Shown piece by piece: positions 1 to 5,538 of a stretch of 5,538 bases of DNA. Under the pieces are notes generated by a model that was not told the DNA's origin, searched no databases, and worked only from the letters and a program-made list of their open reading frames with translations. A program made the position numbers and the translations under genes. The stretch is from Methanobacteriota archaeon. Lineage in GTDB: Archaea > Hydrothermarchaeota > Hydrothermarchaeia > Hydrothermarchaeales > SZUA-236. Numbering within the stretch: the first letter of the stretch is position 1; the number at the start of each line of letters is the position of its first letter. The DNA is taken from assembly GCA_003230355.1 (NCBI GenBank), contig QIDD01000095.1, positions 1-5,538 of the forward strand, written 5' to 3'.

Positions 1-1472
1 GCATGTTTTGGCGGGCGAGTTTCACCGCCTCATCAAGCAAATATTTTGAATCAGAATAAACCTCGAAAAGAGTGTCACCTGCGCGTACGCTGTGTCCCTT
101 GCTCTTCAATAGAAGCAGACCAGCACCCTTCGCACGGGGGGCGCCCGCCGCCCTCGCAATATCCACAACCGCCTTGTTGTTCACAGTTACAACATATCCG
201 TCGCTTTCAGCCAATACACGAGCATTATACTTGCCTGGTTTAATATCATTTGACGTAACATTCTGGTCGCCCCCCTGGGCCGCGATGATCTCCTTCATCT
301 TCTGAAGCGCCTCGCCGGATCGCAGAATTTCAAGCGCTTTTTTCTTGCCTTCACCCCGCGCCGCCGCGCCGCCTGCTTCGAGCAGAACTCCAGCGATACC
401 TGTGGATTTTTCGATGAGACTTGACGGCCCTTCACCTTCAAGGGCGCGAAGCGCTTCCTGCGCCTCCAGAGCAGGCCCAACAGCTCGGCCCACCGGCTTA
501 TCGCCATAGGTTATGAGACACTCGCACTTGATATGAATGCGCCTACCCAGCTCGATAAAATCATGCGCATATTTCTCTGCTTCTTCAAGGTCTTTGATCT
601 TGGTCCCGTTGCCCATGGGCAGGTCGATTACAAGAAAATTCGTGCCTGTTGCGATCTTTTTCGCCATTACCCGAGCAGAGCGCCAGGTTGTGCGGGTCCA
701 GCGCCAGGGGATGCTCAACTTTTATGAAGAGGTCATCGGCAGGCGCAAGGTTTACGCCTCCGCCCCAGCAGATAATCCCATTCACCTGATTTACAATGCC
801 GACAATCTCCTCGGCGTTGAAAGTTACAGGCGCAAGGACTTCCATCGTGTCTGCTGTACCTGAGGCCGACGTGATCGCCCGCGACGAGGTCTTGGGAATG
901 GTGAGCCCTGCTGCTGCAACGATGGGCACGATAAGAAGGGTTACCTTGTTTCCGGGAACACCGCCGATGCTGTGTTTGTCAAATATCACACGGTCTTCAA
1001 AGTTGATTATCTCCCCGGTCTCGGCAAGAGTGCGGGTGAGTGATTCGGTCTCATTCATCGTCATTTCATTGATATAGAGTGCTGCGATGAAAGCCGCGAT
1101 CTCGGTTTCGGAAAGCCTGTTTTCAAGCACATCTTTAACTATCGCTAAAAACTCATCTTTTGAAAGCGTCTCTTTATCCATCTTCTTTTTGATGAAGGCA
1201 ACGCTTAGGGGTTTTTTCGCAGGCGCAAGCTCAACGGTTTGCCCGGATGTGAGCCCGCAGGACCGGCTTATCTCAGGGGAGACGAGAACCGTCCCAGGCT
1301 CAAGGTCTTTAGACGCGATATTGACTATTCCAACAGCTACTTTTCCATCGCTTGTAAGCCTCACACGGTCTTTAACATGAAGCCCCAGCTCCTCAGCATC
1401 CGCTTCGGTTAAGGTGATTTCAGGCCGGCCCTCTTCAATGTCGAGAAGTGTTACTTTGACTTTTTTTAACAT
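1..1472 (-). CDS. deoA: AMP phosphorylase (archaeal thymidine phosphorylase-like), 3'-truncated by window edge and frameshifted
   Basis: Predicted cytosolic AMP phosphorylase. By family knowledge it phosphorolyses AMP (also CMP/UMP) to the free base and ribose 1,5-bisphosphate, which R15P isomerase and type III RuBisCO turn into 3-phosphoglycerate. Residues 1-84 form the N-terminal domain typical of the archaeal enzyme and absent from bacterial thymidine phosphorylase. The catalytic core shows KHSIGG (166-171) and the phosphorylase signature SSRAITSASGTADTMEVLAP (196-215). The C-terminal domain continues through GGDQNVTSNDIKPGKYNA and GHSVRAGDTLFEVYSDSKY. About 490 codons are visible; the family is about 500 long, so only a few residues lie beyond the left edge. 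One surplus base at 670-672 breaks the frame after about residue 267: the upstream frame stops at 585, and the downstream frame is open from 667 (an ATG) to position 1. Removing that base restores a continuous family-like protein. I chose the ATG at 1472 because MLKKVKVTLLDIEEGRPE matches the usual N-terminus and its TATA box fits. It is divergent from prf1. Identity is firm; whether the gene is intact is not. Confidence 0.93.
670..672 (-). other. Single-base insertion (frameshift) in AMP phosphorylase
   Basis: On the minus strand the codons run CTC TGC TCG GGT AAT GGC. Dropping one G of the GGG run gives CTC TGC TCG GTA ATG GCG AAA AAG, which reads LCSVMAKK. This fits the conserved family stretch after the LDP motif, where I recall SVMAKK-like sequence. 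Reading frame and protein similarity both continue on the two sides, so exactly one base is surplus. It is either a homopolymer sequencing or assembly error or a very recent mutation. Confidence 0.88.
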
Positions 1473-1500
1473 GACAATCAAAACGATACTATCGGGGTTA

Positions 1501-1511
1501 GTATTTAAAAT
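1501..1511 (-). promoter_or_regulatory. TATA box for AMP phosphorylase gene
   Basis: The minus strand reads ATTTTAAATAC, preceded by purine-rich GTGAAAAC, a plausible TFB recognition element. TTTA begins at about 1509, 37 nt before the ATG at 1472. A start of transcription 25 nt or so downstream of the box gives a leader of only about 5-8 nt and places the TTG codon at 1481 at or before the transcript start. No Shine-Dalgarno motif is visible. Confidence 0.6.
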
Positions 1512-1518
1512 GTTTTCA

Positions 1519-1533
1519 CAGTAGATTTAAAAA
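1519..1533 (+). promoter_or_regulatory. TATA box and upstream element for prf1
   Basis: TTTAAAAA at 1526-1533, preceded by CAGTAGA, is a good archaeal TATA box. It begins 31 nt before the prf1 ATG, so transcription should start at or within a base or two of that ATG. No Shine-Dalgarno motif lies before the start (CTATGGTGTC), in keeping with a leaderless mRNA. Confidence 0.65.
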
Positions 1534-1556
1534 CACCGCCCGTTATCTATGGTGTC

Positions 1557-2795
1557 ATGACTGATGTTAGCTCAATGGATATGCATCTCTTGAAAAAGGA
1601 GCTAGCAGAGCTAGAGGGAAAGCGCGGCCGCGGAACAGAGCTTGTAAGCCTCTACATTCCGCCTGATAAGAATCTTGACGATGTGATGTCTCAGATGCGC
1701 GATGAATACTCGCAGGCTTCAAACATCAAGTCAAAGCGCACGATGAAAAATGTAACCTCAGCCCTTGAAACTATTATGCAGCGGCTGAAGATCATCCCGA
1801 ATGTAGGTGAAAACGGTCTTATCCTTCTCGTTGGAACGATTCCAAAGGGGACTCAGGATAAAATCGAGGTGCATATCATAACGCCGCCAAAACTTCTCTC
1901 CACCTATCGATATCACTGTGATTCACAGTTCTTTCTTGACCCACTCAGAGATATGCTTGCAGAGCGTGGGACATTCGGATTGCTGGTTATGGATCGGCGT
2001 GAGGCGGCGCTGGGAGTTCTAAAGGGCAAGAATGTAGAGTCCCTAGTCAAGCTCACATCGAATGTGCCTGGTAAAACCCATAAAGGAGGTCAGAGCCAGG
2101 CCAGGTATGCGCGGCTTAGGGAGATTGCTGCCCACGAGTTTTTTGTGAGAATCGCGCGGCACTGTGAAAAGGTTTTTTTGAACATGACCGATCTCAAGGG
2201 ATTTATCATCGGCGGACCTGGGCCTACAAAGGATTTTTTCGTAAAAGAAGAGTATCTGCATCACGAGCTTAGGAAAAAACTTCTCGACGTCTTGGATGTA
2301 TCTTATACAAATGAGTTCGGCTTAAGCGAGCTTGTGGACGCGTCGGCGAATCTTTTCAAGGGGATGGATATCAATCGTGAGAAGGCGCTTATGCAGAGGT
2401 TTCTTTCTGAGGTGATTAAGGATAAGGGGCTGGCGGGATATGGTGATTCAGAGGTTCGAGGCTTAATCGACATGGGGGCTGTAGAAACTCTTTTAGTTTC
2501 TGAGGCTCAGGAGTCTTTTCGGGTTCGCATACGCTGTCAGTCCTGCGGATCTGTCGAGGAGAAAACTGTTAAAGACCTCAGTTCCTTTGAAGAAGAGCTT
2601 TCGAAGAAAAGCTGTCCGGGCTGCGGTGATAAGTCTCTTGAAATCGTGGAGCACAAGAGTTCGATTGAAGAGCTTGCCGAGCGTGTGAGGGAGAAGGGCG
2701 GGACGGTTGAAGTTATATCTACTGAGACTGAGGAGGGTTCGCAGCTCATGGCGTTTGGCGGGATTGCAGCGATACTTCGGTTCAGACCAGGCTGA
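1557..2795 (+). CDS. prf1: Peptide chain release factor aRF1
   Basis: Archaeal class I release factor, 412 residues, close to the usual length of about 415. It recognises stop codons in the ribosomal A site and triggers peptidyl-tRNA hydrolysis. Domain 1 (about 1-135) has the stop-codon motifs NIKS at 56-59 and YxCxxxF (YHCDSQF, 119-125), which separates it from the paralogue Pelota. Domain 2 has the catalytic GGQ at 177-179, within GKTHKGGQSQARY. Domain 3 (about 275-412) carries a four-cysteine zinc ribbon: C327/C330 in CQSCG and C353/C356 in CPGCG. The conserved tail FGGIAAILRFRPG is complete. All determinants for reading UAA, UAG and UGA appear intact; visible stop codons nearby are TGA (this gene), TAG (both small membrane genes) and TAA (argS). 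The start at 1557 fits both the family N-terminus and the leaderless promoter. It is probably transcribed alone, since the next gene has its own TATA box. Confidence 0.98.
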   Translation: MTDVSSMDMHLLKKELAELEGKRGRGTELVSLYIPPDKNLDDVMSQMRDEYSQASNIKSKRTMKNVTSALETIMQRLKIIPNVGENGLILLVGTIPKGTQDKIEVHIITPPKLLSTYRYHCDSQFFLDPLRDMLAERGTFGLLVMDRREAALGVLKGKNVESLVKLTSNVPGKTHKGGQSQARYARLREIAAHEFFVRIARHCEKVFLNMTDLKGFIIGGPGPTKDFFVKEEYLHHELRKKLLDVLDVSYTNEFGLSELVDASANLFKGMDINREKALMQRFLSEVIKDKGLAGYGDSEVRGLIDMGAVETLLVSEAQESFRVRIRCQSCGSVEEKTVKDLSSFEEELSKKSCPGCGDKSLEIVEHKSSIEELAERVREKGGTVEVISTETEEGSQLMAFGGIAAILRFRPG

Positions 2796-2806
2796 TTGGG
2801 TTAAAA

Positions 2807-2818
2807 ATTTTTATATAT
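2807..2818 (+). promoter_or_regulatory. TATA box for small membrane protein gene
   Basis: An AT-rich block follows the prf1 stop. TTTATATA at 2810-2817 lies 32 nt before the ATG at 2842, with A-rich sequence upstream that could serve as the TFB site. The spacing matches prf1 and argS and predicts a transcript with almost no leader. The T-run just before the box could also help end prf1 transcription; that is inference. Confidence 0.6.
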
Positions 2819-2841
2819 GTCAAGGCCACTATTTTCAATGT

Positions 2842-3150
2842 ATGGGGATTTTTCATGAGCGGCGTGAAAGCGAAGGTGAAATAGTCATTGTCTACACTTA
2901 TTTCCCGCTTTTTTACATTGCCTTCGCCTCTGCCTTTGCGGCAATATTTGTGCTTCACCCCCTTTACGCGCCCCGTATTGCAGCAGCCTTCGCTTTTTTT
3001 ATCGTGCTTTTCATCGTTGATTTATGGCAGCCTCTAATGGCGACGCGCCGAGCAGTAAAGAGTGATCGCTGCAGGGAAATGTCTGGAAGCAAGTTCTCCT
3101 TTAAAGACCCCTGGCAGGTTATAATAGATACTAGTGATGTCGGAGCGTAG
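2842..3150 (+). CDS. Small two-helix membrane protein of unknown function
   Basis: I do not recognise this 102-residue protein. It begins with a charged segment (MGIFHERRESEGE, 1-13), followed by two hydrophobic helices at about 18-39 (YTYFPLFYIAFASAFAAIFV) and 44-62 (PRIAAAFAFFIVLFIVD). A soluble tail of about 40 residues follows, basic at first (ATRRAVKSDR) and ending in KDPWQVIIDTSDVGA. It is probably an integral membrane protein with both ends on the same side; the basic residues after helix 2 suggest the cytoplasm. The ATG at 2842 is preferred because the TATA box is correctly placed. The frame is open further upstream to an ATG at 2707, but that would overlap prf1. The stop is TAG. It lies between prf1 and argS but has its own promoter, so a translation role cannot be assumed. 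The ORF is moderately convincing; the function is unknown. Confidence 0.7.
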   Translation: MGIFHERRESEGEIVIVYTYFPLFYIAFASAFAAIFVLHPLYAPRIAAAFAFFIVLFIVDLWQPLMATRRAVKSDRCREMSGSKFSFKDPWQVIIDTSDVGA

Positions 3151-3162
3151 CTCTGCCCTATT

Positions 3163-3177
3163 CAAAAGCTTTAATAA
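3163..3177 (+). promoter_or_regulatory. TATA box for argS
   Basis: TTTAATAA at 3170-3177 begins 32 nt before the argS ATG and is preceded by CAAAAGC, a plausible TFB site. The predicted transcription start falls within a few bases of the ATG, so the message should be leaderless or nearly so. The bases before the ATG (TCATTCAATCT) contain no Shine-Dalgarno motif. Confidence 0.6.
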
Positions 3178-3201
3178 GCCAGTTGCTTTTTCATTCAATC
3201 T

Positions 3202-4869
3202 ATGTTTGGAAAGTTTCGCAGAGAAGCAGAGGAGAAAATCCGCTCGCTCGCTGAACAGGAGGGTATTACGCTTGAGCCTGTGTTTACCCTCCCCACGGTT
3301 CCGCGTTTCGGCGACCTCTCAACAAATGTGTGCTTCCAGCTTGCGAAGACACTTAGAAAGCCGCCTGCTGAAATCGCTGAGATGCTGGCAGAAAAAATCA
3401 CGGCCACCGGGCTTATTGCAGATGTGCAGGCCGAAGCTGGTTATATCAATTTTTATATCAACTACACAGTCTTTGCAAAAGAGTTTTTAGAGGGTATCGG
3501 GCCTGACTTTGGCCGCGGGGAAAAGAAGGAGAAGGTGATTGTTGAACATACCTCGGCAAACCCGGATGGACCCCTGCACATCGGACATCTCCGAAACGCT
3601 GTAATCGGCGACACACTGGCCAGAATACTCAAATTCGCAGGACACGTTGTGGAAGTACATTATTATCTGAATGATATGGGTAAGCAGGCTGCAAAGGTTG
3701 TCTGGGGCAGACGCAGATATGGGATTCCAGAGGGTAAAGCAGATCATGCAACAGCCAAGGTCTATATCCGGGCGAGTAGTGAGATTGAGGAGCAGGACCT
3801 GGACTCTGAAGTGTCAGAGATACTCACCCAATATGAGGCGCGCGAGAAAGAGGCGGTAGCTGAGTTTGAGCAGGCCGTTGAATACTGCCTCACAGGGATT
3901 AAAGAGACTCTGGCGAGGCTTGGAATACACCATGACAAGTTTGTCTGGGAGAGCAGTTTTGTGCTTGACGGCTCGGTTGAATCTGTGATTGAACGTCTCT
4001 CAAAATCTGGTTTTGCTAAATCCGAAGAGGGCGCGCTACTTATCGATCTCACAAAATATGGGATTGAAAAAGACATGGTTATTGTCAGGGGTGACGGGAC
4101 ATCGCTTTATATCGCCCGCGACCTTGCGCACCACGCCTGGAAGATGAGCCTTGGCCGCGCCGTGAATGTGTGGGGTGCGGATCACAAGCTTGTGTCAATG
4201 CAGCTTTCAGCGGGACTGGACCTTTTGGGTCTTCCAGCGCCTGAGTTTATTATTCACGAGTTTATCTCGCTTCCACAGGGCGGGATGTCCACTCGAAAAG
4301 GAGTGTTCATATCTGCTGACGAACTTGTCGATGAAACTGTGGAAAAAGCGCTTGAAGAGATAGGGATGCGCAGAACCGAACTGGGTGAATCAGATGCCAA
4401 GGTGATTGCTGAAGACATAGGCGTGAGCGCGGTCAGATTCAATATAGTCCGTATTGCACCTGAAAAATCCATGGTTTTCAAGTGGGATGAGGCCCTTGAT
4501 TTTGAGCGGCAGGGCGCGCCATTCGTGCAGTATGCTTTTGCACGGGCGAAAAAGATTCTTTCAAAGATAGAAGAGAAAAAAAGCTTTGACGCCTGTATCC
4601 AAGGCAATATCGAAGTGGAAGAGAGGGAGCTAATAAAAACCCTATCACGGTTTCCTGAGATTGTTGAGGGGGCTGCTCTTTCTAGAAAGGTCTCAATCAT
4701 GGCAACTTATGCAATCGAGCTTTCAAACGCTTTTCACAGCTTCTACATGTCGGCGAAGGTGCTCGGAAGCGAAAAGGAGGGTTTCAGACTCTCCATTGTA
4801 AAGGCATTTACAAATGTCCAGGGTTCGGTGATGGACCTGCTCGGAATAAAACGCCTCAATGAGATGTAA
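3202..4869 (+). CDS. argS: Arginyl-tRNA synthetase
   Basis: Class I aminoacyl-tRNA synthetase, 555 residues, a normal length for ArgRS. It charges tRNA-Arg with arginine using ATP in the cytosol, and enzymes of this family need bound tRNA for arginine activation. Residues 1-90 are the N-terminal ArgRS-specific domain that contacts the tRNA elbow. The Rossmann catalytic core opens with EHTSANPDGPLHIGHLRN, with HIGH at 126-129. The ArgRS motif GADHKL is at 325-330. The second ATP-binding signature is GGMSTRKG at 360-367, in which the first lysine of KMSKS is replaced by glycine, a variation common in ArgRS. The C-terminal DALR-type anticodon-binding domain spans about 435-555 (ERQGAPFVQYAFARAKKIL, NAFHSFY, MDLLGIKRLNEM). 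The protein is complete with a TAA stop. The start fits the family N-terminus and the promoter. Nothing suggests transfer or damage. Confidence 0.98.
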   Translation: MFGKFRREAEEKIRSLAEQEGITLEPVFTLPTVPRFGDLSTNVCFQLAKTLRKPPAEIAEMLAEKITATGLIADVQAEAGYINFYINYTVFAKEFLEGIGPDFGRGEKKEKVIVEHTSANPDGPLHIGHLRNAVIGDTLARILKFAGHVVEVHYYLNDMGKQAAKVVWGRRRYGIPEGKADHATAKVYIRASSEIEEQDLDSEVSEILTQYEAREKEAVAEFEQAVEYCLTGIKETLARLGIHHDKFVWESSFVLDGSVESVIERLSKSGFAKSEEGALLIDLTKYGIEKDMVIVRGDGTSLYIARDLAHHAWKMSLGRAVNVWGADHKLVSMQLSAGLDLLGLPAPEFIIHEFISLPQGGMSTRKGVFISADELVDETVEKALEEIGMRRTELGESDAKVIAEDIGVSAVRFNIVRIAPEKSMVFKWDEALDFERQGAPFVQYAFARAKKILSKIEEKKSFDACIQGNIEVEERELIKTLSRFPEIVEGAALSRKVSIMATYAIELSNAFHSFYMSAKVLGSEKEGFRLSIVKAFTNVQGSVMDLLGIKRLNEM

Positions 4870-4885
4870 CGGCCAGAAATGTTTA

Positions 4886-4900
4886 CATCAGATTTATATA
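4886..4900 (+). promoter_or_regulatory. TATA box for the three-helix/CBS gene pair
   Basis: TTTATATA at 4893-4900, preceded by ACATCAGA, is a strong archaeal TATA box in the 65-bp gap after argS. It begins 42 nt before the ATG at 4935, about 10 nt further than at prf1 and argS, which leaves a leader of roughly 10-14 nt holding a ribosome-binding site. It is the only promoter visible for this gene and the CBS gene behind it. Confidence 0.65.
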
Positions 4901-4922
4901 GGCTCGAATAGATTATTGTTGC

Positions 4923-4927
4923 GGTGA
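4923..4927 (+). promoter_or_regulatory. Shine-Dalgarno site for three-helix membrane protein gene
   Basis: GGTGA matches the complement of the conserved 16S rRNA 3' end (GAUCACCUCC) and sits 7 nt before the ATG at 4935. It supports that start and contrasts with the leaderless-type starts of prf1 and argS. Confidence 0.6.
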
Positions 4928-4934
4928 AGGGTTT

Positions 4935-5285
4935 ATGGTTGAACTATCGGTTAACGAAATTTTAGAATTGATAAACATATTTTTAGGTTTTTTGCTTGCG
5001 CTGCTTGCAGTGCGATACATGCGATTTTACAGCCAGCTATCTGAGTGGTGGAGGCGGCTTTTGCTTCTTACATTTATCTTCATACTTGAAAAGGTGGTGG
5101 CATTCATGCGCTTTGAGGTCACCGGCATAGACCTTGTAGTTGTGATGGACACCATTTTTATCGGCTATTTCATCTACTTCCTATCATACATAACCCATAT
5201 TGTGCATGACATTGACAACGCAAAGGCTGAGATGGCGCAGCTTAAACGCCGGCTTGGCGAAATCAAGCTTGACGAGGGTGAGTAG
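4935..5285 (+). CDS. Three-helix membrane protein with charged helical tail, function unknown
   Basis: I do not recognise this 116-residue protein. It shows three hydrophobic segments: about 9-27 (ILELINIFLGFLLALLAV), 41-58 (RLLLLTFIFILEKVVAFM) and 65-90 (IDLVVVMDTIFIGYFIYFLS and following). A charged tail from 91 to 116 (HDIDNAKAEMAQLKRRLGEI) looks like a short helix or coiled coil, as in signalling helices that leave the membrane. The basic patch WWRR at 38-41 and the charged tail suggest the N-terminus outside and the tail in the cytoplasm, which is inference. A TATA box and a GGTGA site 7 nt before the ATG support the start. Its TAG stop is followed at once and in frame by the CBS gene, so the two are almost certainly co-transcribed and may work as a membrane part with a cytosolic ligand-sensing part. 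It could also be the N-terminal half of a split or read-through protein. Confidence 0.82.
   Translation: MVELSVNEILELINIFLGFLLALLAVRYMRFYSQLSEWWRRLLLLTFIFILEKVVAFMRFEVTGIDLVVVMDTIFIGYFIYFLSYITHIVHDIDNAKAEMAQLKRRLGEIKLDEGE
5277..5281 (+). promoter_or_regulatory. Shine-Dalgarno site for CBS gene
   Basis: GGTGA lies inside the last codons of the three-helix gene. It is 4 nt before the ATG at 5286 and 7 nt before a second ATG at 5289. The same motif upstream of the three-helix gene uses a 7-nt spacer, which favours 5289 as the true start. The site argues that the CBS protein is translated by its own initiation, coupled to the upstream gene. Confidence 0.5.
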
Positions 5286-5538
5286 ATGATGAAGCTTCCA
5301 CCTGTTAAAGAGGCGATGCGAAGGGGCGTGGAATCCTGTGGTGTTGACTGCACTATTGAGGATATTTCGCAGATGATGGTTGAACGTGACACGCGCACAA
5401 TCATTGTAAACAACAAGATCGGAAATCCCATGGGGCTTGTGACAGGCGGCGATATTGTAAAAGCGGTTGCCAAGAAGCTCAGCCCTAAGACGAAGGTATC
5501 CGAGATTGTGAGTAAAGAGCTTATATCTGTTGATTCGG
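5286..5538 (+). CDS. CBS-domain protein (N-terminal part, cut by window edge)
   Basis: The 84 visible codons encode a CBS domain at about residues 5-62: an MMKLPPVKEAMRRG start, VDCTIEDISQMMVERDTRTI, then IVNNKIGNPMGLVTGGDIVKAV, whose GLVTGGDIV matches the typical G-[IL]-[VI]-T-x-x-D-[IL] end of a CBS repeat. A second repeat starts at about residue 70 (KVSEIVSKELISVDS) and is cut by the edge. Paired CBS repeats (Bateman modules) bind adenine nucleotides such as AMP, ATP or SAM and regulate linked proteins; the ligand here cannot be told. The start is 5286 or 5289, with 5289 giving the better Shine-Dalgarno spacing. It abuts the three-helix gene with no gap and in the same frame, separated only by TAG. 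Whether it stops after two CBS repeats or carries an effector domain lies outside the window. Confidence 0.9.
   Translation, partial: MMKLPPVKEAMRRGVESCGVDCTIEDISQMMVERDTRTIIVNNKIGNPMGLVTGGDIVKAVAKKLSPKTKVSEIVSKELISVDS

Noticed and set aside
660..680. Programmed +1 frameshift in AMP phosphorylase
   Set aside because: There is no in-frame stop at the slip site, no recognisable slippery signal beyond GGG, and no known recoding in this family; a surplus base is simpler. It remains a possibility only if reads confirm the base.
1479..1481. TTG codon as a start for AMP phosphorylase, giving three extra residues (M/L-I-V)
   Set aside because: The family N-terminus begins at the following ATG (1472), and the TATA box places the transcript start at about 1475-1480, so the TTG would probably not be in the mRNA.
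1598..1615. Short direct repeat GAGCTAG...GAGCTAG in prf1
   Set aside because: It simply encodes the conserved helix KELAELEG and has no further copies, so it is coincidence of codon choice.
2707..2841. Longer version of the two-helix protein starting at ATG 2707
   Set aside because: It would overlap the conserved end of prf1 by 89 nt and include codons upstream of a clear TATA box; the ATG at 2842 fits the promoter far better.
2855..2884. Tiny ORF MSGVKAKVK overlapping the start of the two-helix gene in another frame
   Set aside because: Nine codons, with no ribosome-binding site and no sign of coding beyond chance. I also considered a frameshift joining it to the membrane protein, but the frame from 2842 is already open and well placed.
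3182..3192. T-rich run as a terminator for the two-helix gene
   Set aside because: The run is short (five T's after GC plus a few more), sits between the argS TATA box and its ATG, and has no hairpin; it cannot be told from ordinary promoter sequence.
4254..4700. 148-codon open frame on the minus strand inside argS
   Set aside because: It is a serine-rich shadow of the argS coding strand with no promoter, and argS is unmistakably real across this region.

Overview
The window is a compact stretch of an archaeal chromosome, probably euryarchaeal. Three things point there: an archaeal/eukaryal-type release factor (aRF1), an AMP phosphorylase carrying the extra N-terminal domain of the archaeal enzyme, and TATA boxes of the form TTTAWWWA upstream of nearly every gene. 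The lineage below Archaea cannot be fixed from this sequence alone.

Layout, left to right. (1) Minus strand, 1-1472: AMP phosphorylase of the archaeal AMP-degradation/type III RuBisCO pathway. Its C-terminus runs off the left edge, and one extra base in a GGG run (670-672) splits it. (2) 1473-1556: an 84-bp divergent promoter region with back-to-back TATA boxes. (3) Plus strand, 1557-2795: prf1, encoding aRF1. (4) 2842-3150: a 102-residue two-helix membrane protein that I do not recognise. (5) 3202-4869: argS, arginyl-tRNA synthetase. (6) 4935-5285: an unrecognised 116-residue protein with three membrane helices and a charged, probably helical tail. (7) 5286-5538 and beyond: the start of a CBS-domain protein, cut by the right edge. 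No gene-free stretch exceeds 84 bases. I saw no RNA gene, insertion sequence, CRISPR array or convincing hairpin terminator.

The core theme is translation (stop-codon recognition and Arg-tRNA charging), with nucleotide salvage facing away from it and two small membrane proteins in between. prf1, the two-helix gene and argS each have a TATA box starting 31-32 nt before the ATG, so their mRNAs should be leaderless or nearly so. The three-helix/CBS pair differs: the three-helix gene has a longer leader, and both genes have a GGTGA Shine-Dalgarno motif. They also abut exactly, so one in-frame UAG is all that separates the membrane protein from the CBS protein.

The points most worth checking are that in-frame UAG junction, the AMP phosphorylase frameshift, the divergent promoter geometry, and the unexplained membrane protein between prf1 and argS.
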